From IMG/VR virus record IMGVR_UViG_3300030202_002133, positions 1 through 42,971 of that record: a stretch of DNA of 42,971 bases; one strand, given 5' to 3'. The DNA comes from a virus. How positions within the stretch are numbered: the stretch's first letter is position 1; every line of letters starts with the position of its first letter. Of the stretch, positions 40,675-42,971 are shown piece after piece. Below the pieces are notes generated by a model. The model ran no database searches. It was not told the DNA's origin and was given only the letters and a program-made list of their open reading frames with translations. The position numbers and the translations under genes are program-made.

Positions 40675-42971
40675 ATGGCGGAATATATATTAAATGGAGA
40701 ACCTATTGAGGTTGCTCCTGAACACGTAGAAATTTTTAAATTACAGAATCCAGACTCTAAATTAGCTAATGAGTCTTCTGAAAAAATAGCAAGAGACGTT
40801 CTCCCGACATTGGGAAAGCTAACAGACTCCTCGACAGGGACCCAGGCGATGGAGTCAAACGTTATGGATTCAGGGTCGGGCGATGGTTCATCGGTATTAC
40901 CAAGTTGGGGTAGTCAATTAGAAAGAAGCTTTGATCCCAAGGGTAGTATAATGCCAGATTTGTATACTAAACAAAAACGTGAAGAAGAAATTGAGATTTC
41001 AGAAAAAGAAAGAAAGTCTACAAAAGTATATTCTAATGATAAAGCAGCGTTTGTAAAAGAATTAAACGCTATGTTTAAAAACCCTAACACTTTAAAAGAA
41101 ATTTTAAATGGTGATGAAACACTGCAGAATGTTGTTATAGGAAAAGGTGGGCAACCAGTTAGAAATCCTGAGGAAGCGTTAAAAGATTATATCCACGATC
41201 AAATAAAAGGTTTTGCGTGGTATGGTAATGGTGATAGAGCTATAGACCCTAACACTGGCGAATCATATTATCCTAATTTAACAAATAGGGATATTGACGA
41301 GCTTATAGATGGTGTGTTTGATTCACAATATGCTCAAGAGAGCGTTAATAATAGAAACAATAGAATTGCAGTTGGTGAAGGTGGTGATGATAATTCAAGA
41401 AAAGCAGATATACTTACTTTCAATAAAGGCAATAAAGAGATAGCTAATCTTGTAGAGCAAATAAACCACGGTGGTTTAGAGGCTGATGAAATAGAAGAAA
41501 AGTTCAACCAACTAACAGAACTTAAAAAGAAACAAGGTAAAACTGACATGTTATTTAATTATAATACTGGTCAATTAATATTACCTAAGTCTAAAGAAGA
41601 TAAAGAAAATTTATTAAAAGAAGATGGGGTTGCGCCTTTACAAGATAAAACTGGAGATTATCAAGGTTTAACTTTAGATGAACTAGCGTTGGAGTATAAA
41701 AGAAGTTCTTTGGCTTTAGGTGGTTTAAACAAAGAGCTTAGTGAAGTACTAGAATTTGATACAGAAGGATATGATTATACAGATGACGCTATACTAAGGC
41801 CTATGGCTTTAAAAGATTATTTAAATCAAGTTAATCCAGAATCAATAACTAGACCTATAAATTATGTGCCGAAAGGTTATACAGAGAAGGAGTGGAAACA
41901 AAAAATAGAAAGACTAAGAGACGATAAAATAGAATATACAGCTAATCACGAGGCTTTAAAACGTATGTATCTATTAAACGATGGTTTACTTGATATTAAA
42001 AAAAGTGGCGTTGAAACAGCTGTTAAATCATTTGTAGAACCTTTTATTGGTAGATATGGTACTGACGCTATAATGGGTGGTCAATCAGAAAGAGTTGTAC
42101 TGGATAAAGTTGGAGAGAAGTATGGTGAACTAGGTATACCTATAGATAAAAAAGAAGAAGAATATTTAGAAAGAGATTGGGTTGAAATGACAAACGAAGG
42201 GCTGTTTGGAAGCGCTAGGATACTAGCAGAATTTTATGCCGTAGGTAAATTCTTAAAACCTATTGAATACGCTACAGGTCTCACTAAATACACAAAATAT
42301 TTAACGTCTAGTAGGTATAGAAATCAAGCTGGAAAAACCTGGTCAGAAGCAGCGATAAAGTCTAGAGCTAGTGCTAACGGTATGTCTGTTGGTAGCGTTG
42401 CGACAAAAACAAAAAAAGCAACTGGTTATGCTGGAAAGTATAATTTAACCAAGGTACCTCCAACTATTGGTATGCGAGCTAAATCATTAGGTATAGCTGG
42501 TTTAATGGAAGGTGCAAAATTTGAGGCTATAAGTAGATTTGATACTGGCGGTGAAGAAGGCGGTTTTGCAACTGGTTTTGGTTTTGGCGTTGCTGGGAGA
42601 ATGATAGCTCCATTAGCTCCTTATTTAGCACAAAAAGGTTATTTAAGAGATTTTGATTTTAAAAGAGTGCCTACTTTTGTTGGGCCACTTACAAAACGTG
42701 TTTATACTCCTGGAAATTTATCTGGACAAGCATTATTCCAACAATTTGTATCTGCGCCAGCTAGTTTTGTTGTAGGATCTGAAGCAGGTGAAATAATGCA
42801 CGGTATAGTTGATGATGCTTTTGGTAACAAGCAGTTCTCTCAATTTATGGATGAGCATTATGGAGATTATGGTGAGGTTGGTAAAAGATTAATTTCTAAT
42901 GGATTTATTGGTGTTGGATTTGGTATGGCTGGACCTCATGGTTCTATGTTTAAAGGTTTTGCTGATTTCAA
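40675..42971 (+). CDS. very large protein, cut by right edge
   Basis: Starts at ATG 40675 and stays open for at least 765 codons to the window end. N-terminus MAEYILNGEPIEVAPEHVEIF, then a charged helical body. Around residues 600-660 there is a Gly/Ala/Phe-rich hydrophobic stretch (GGFATGFGFGVAGRMIAPLAPYLAQ), like the membrane-active parts of ejected internal virion proteins. No catalytic motif (lytic transglycosylase or RNA polymerase) is visible in the part present; such domains could lie beyond the edge. Last gene of the visible tail/core transcript. Confidence 0.75.
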   Translation, partial: MAEYILNGEPIEVAPEHVEIFKLQNPDSKLANESSEKIARDVLPTLGKLTDSSTGTQAMESNVMDSGSGDGSSVLPSWGSQLERSFDPKGSIMPDLYTKQKREEEIEISEKERKSTKVYSNDKAAFVKELNAMFKNPNTLKEILNGDETLQNVVIGKGGQPVRNPEEALKDYIHDQIKGFAWYGNGDRAIDPNTGESYYPNLTNRDIDELIDGVFDSQYAQESVNNRNNRIAVGEGGDDNSRKADILTFNKGNKEIANLVEQINHGGLEADEIEEKFNQLTELKKKQGKTDMLFNYNTGQLILPKSKEDKENLLKEDGVAPLQDKTGDYQGLTLDELALEYKRSSLALGGLNKELSEVLEFDTEGYDYTDDAILRPMALKDYLNQVNPESITRPINYVPKGYTEKEWKQKIERLRDDKIEYTANHEALKRMYLLNDGLLDIKKSGVETAVKSFVEPFIGRYGTDAIMGGQSERVVLDKVGEKYGELGIPIDKKEEEYLERDWVEMTNEGLFGSARILAEFYAVGKFLKPIEYATGLTKYTKYLTSSRYRNQAGKTWSEAAIKSRASANGMSVGSVATKTKKATGYAGKYNLTKVPPTIGMRAKSLGIAGLMEGAKFEAISRFDTGGEEGGFATGFGFGVAGRMIAPLAPYLAQKGYLRDFDFKRVPTFVGPLTKRVYTPGNLSGQALFQQFVSAPASFVVGSEAGEIMHGIVDDAFGNKQFSQFMDEHYGDYGEVGKRLISNGFIGVGFGMAGPHGSMFKGFADF

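Overview
The window is a contiguous, AT-rich stretch of a tailed double-stranded DNA phage genome, and the host is probably a marine member of the Bacteroidota (Flavobacteriia-like). Four things point there. Two early genes carry Bacteroidota-style export signals (a Sec signal ending ANA|QD and a lipoprotein signal ending SSC-QKE). The giant tail protein ends in GCTDPxAxNYDxxAxxDDGSC repeats of the kind common in marine flavobacterial surface proteins. Genes start after A-rich leaders with no Shine-Dalgarno sequence. Base composition is low in GC. Gene order and product sizes (737-aa terminase, 806-aa portal, 504-aa capsid protein, giant tail protein, run of large internal-virion-like proteins) suggest a podovirus-like, possibly crAss-like, relative. 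That affiliation is inference only.

Region 1 (1-5991, all minus strand) is an early-type module of about 20 small genes. At the left edge is an ATP-dependent DNA ligase cut by the window. Also present are a glutaredoxin, a zinc-ribbon-like protein, an exported protein, a lipoprotein, several membrane micropeptides and many unknowns. Seven copies of a 35-bp element (15 conserved bases, exactly 10 variable bases, 10 conserved bases) lie along this strand. Five end 13-32 nt before a start codon, so they look like promoters dividing the module into short operons. One more precedes an open frame with no start codon and one overlaps a start codon. A tRNA-like acceptor/T-arm mini-helix lies at 5263-5304.

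Region 2 (5992-6487) is the divergent control region between the leftward and rightward genes. It holds a 25-aa membrane micropeptide, palindromes and an inverted repeat just before the first rightward gene.

Region 3 (6488-9147, plus) encodes small lysine-rich proteins, five of which share an FKMKG...SPVK-like signature. Region 4 (9206-14830) carries groEL and groES, a putative metallopeptidase, a 3-TM-type holin, a protein that looks like two GroES domains in tandem, and a terminase small-subunit candidate. Region 5 (14830-25459) is the packaging and head module: terminase, portal, scaffold candidate, major capsid protein with a strong terminator behind it, then connector/tail proteins. Region 6 (25463-42971) holds a 3119-aa tail protein with 17 cysteine-rich repeats and two fibronectin-III-like domains, two more virion proteins, a GNAT-like protein, an S74 auto-chaperone protein and large proteins that may be ejected with the DNA, the last cut by the right edge.

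The most unusual feature is the phage's own folding kit (GroEL, GroES and a tandem GroES-like protein) directly upstream of the packaging genes. The small-protein family with SPVK-like signatures and the early promoter-like repeat follow in interest.
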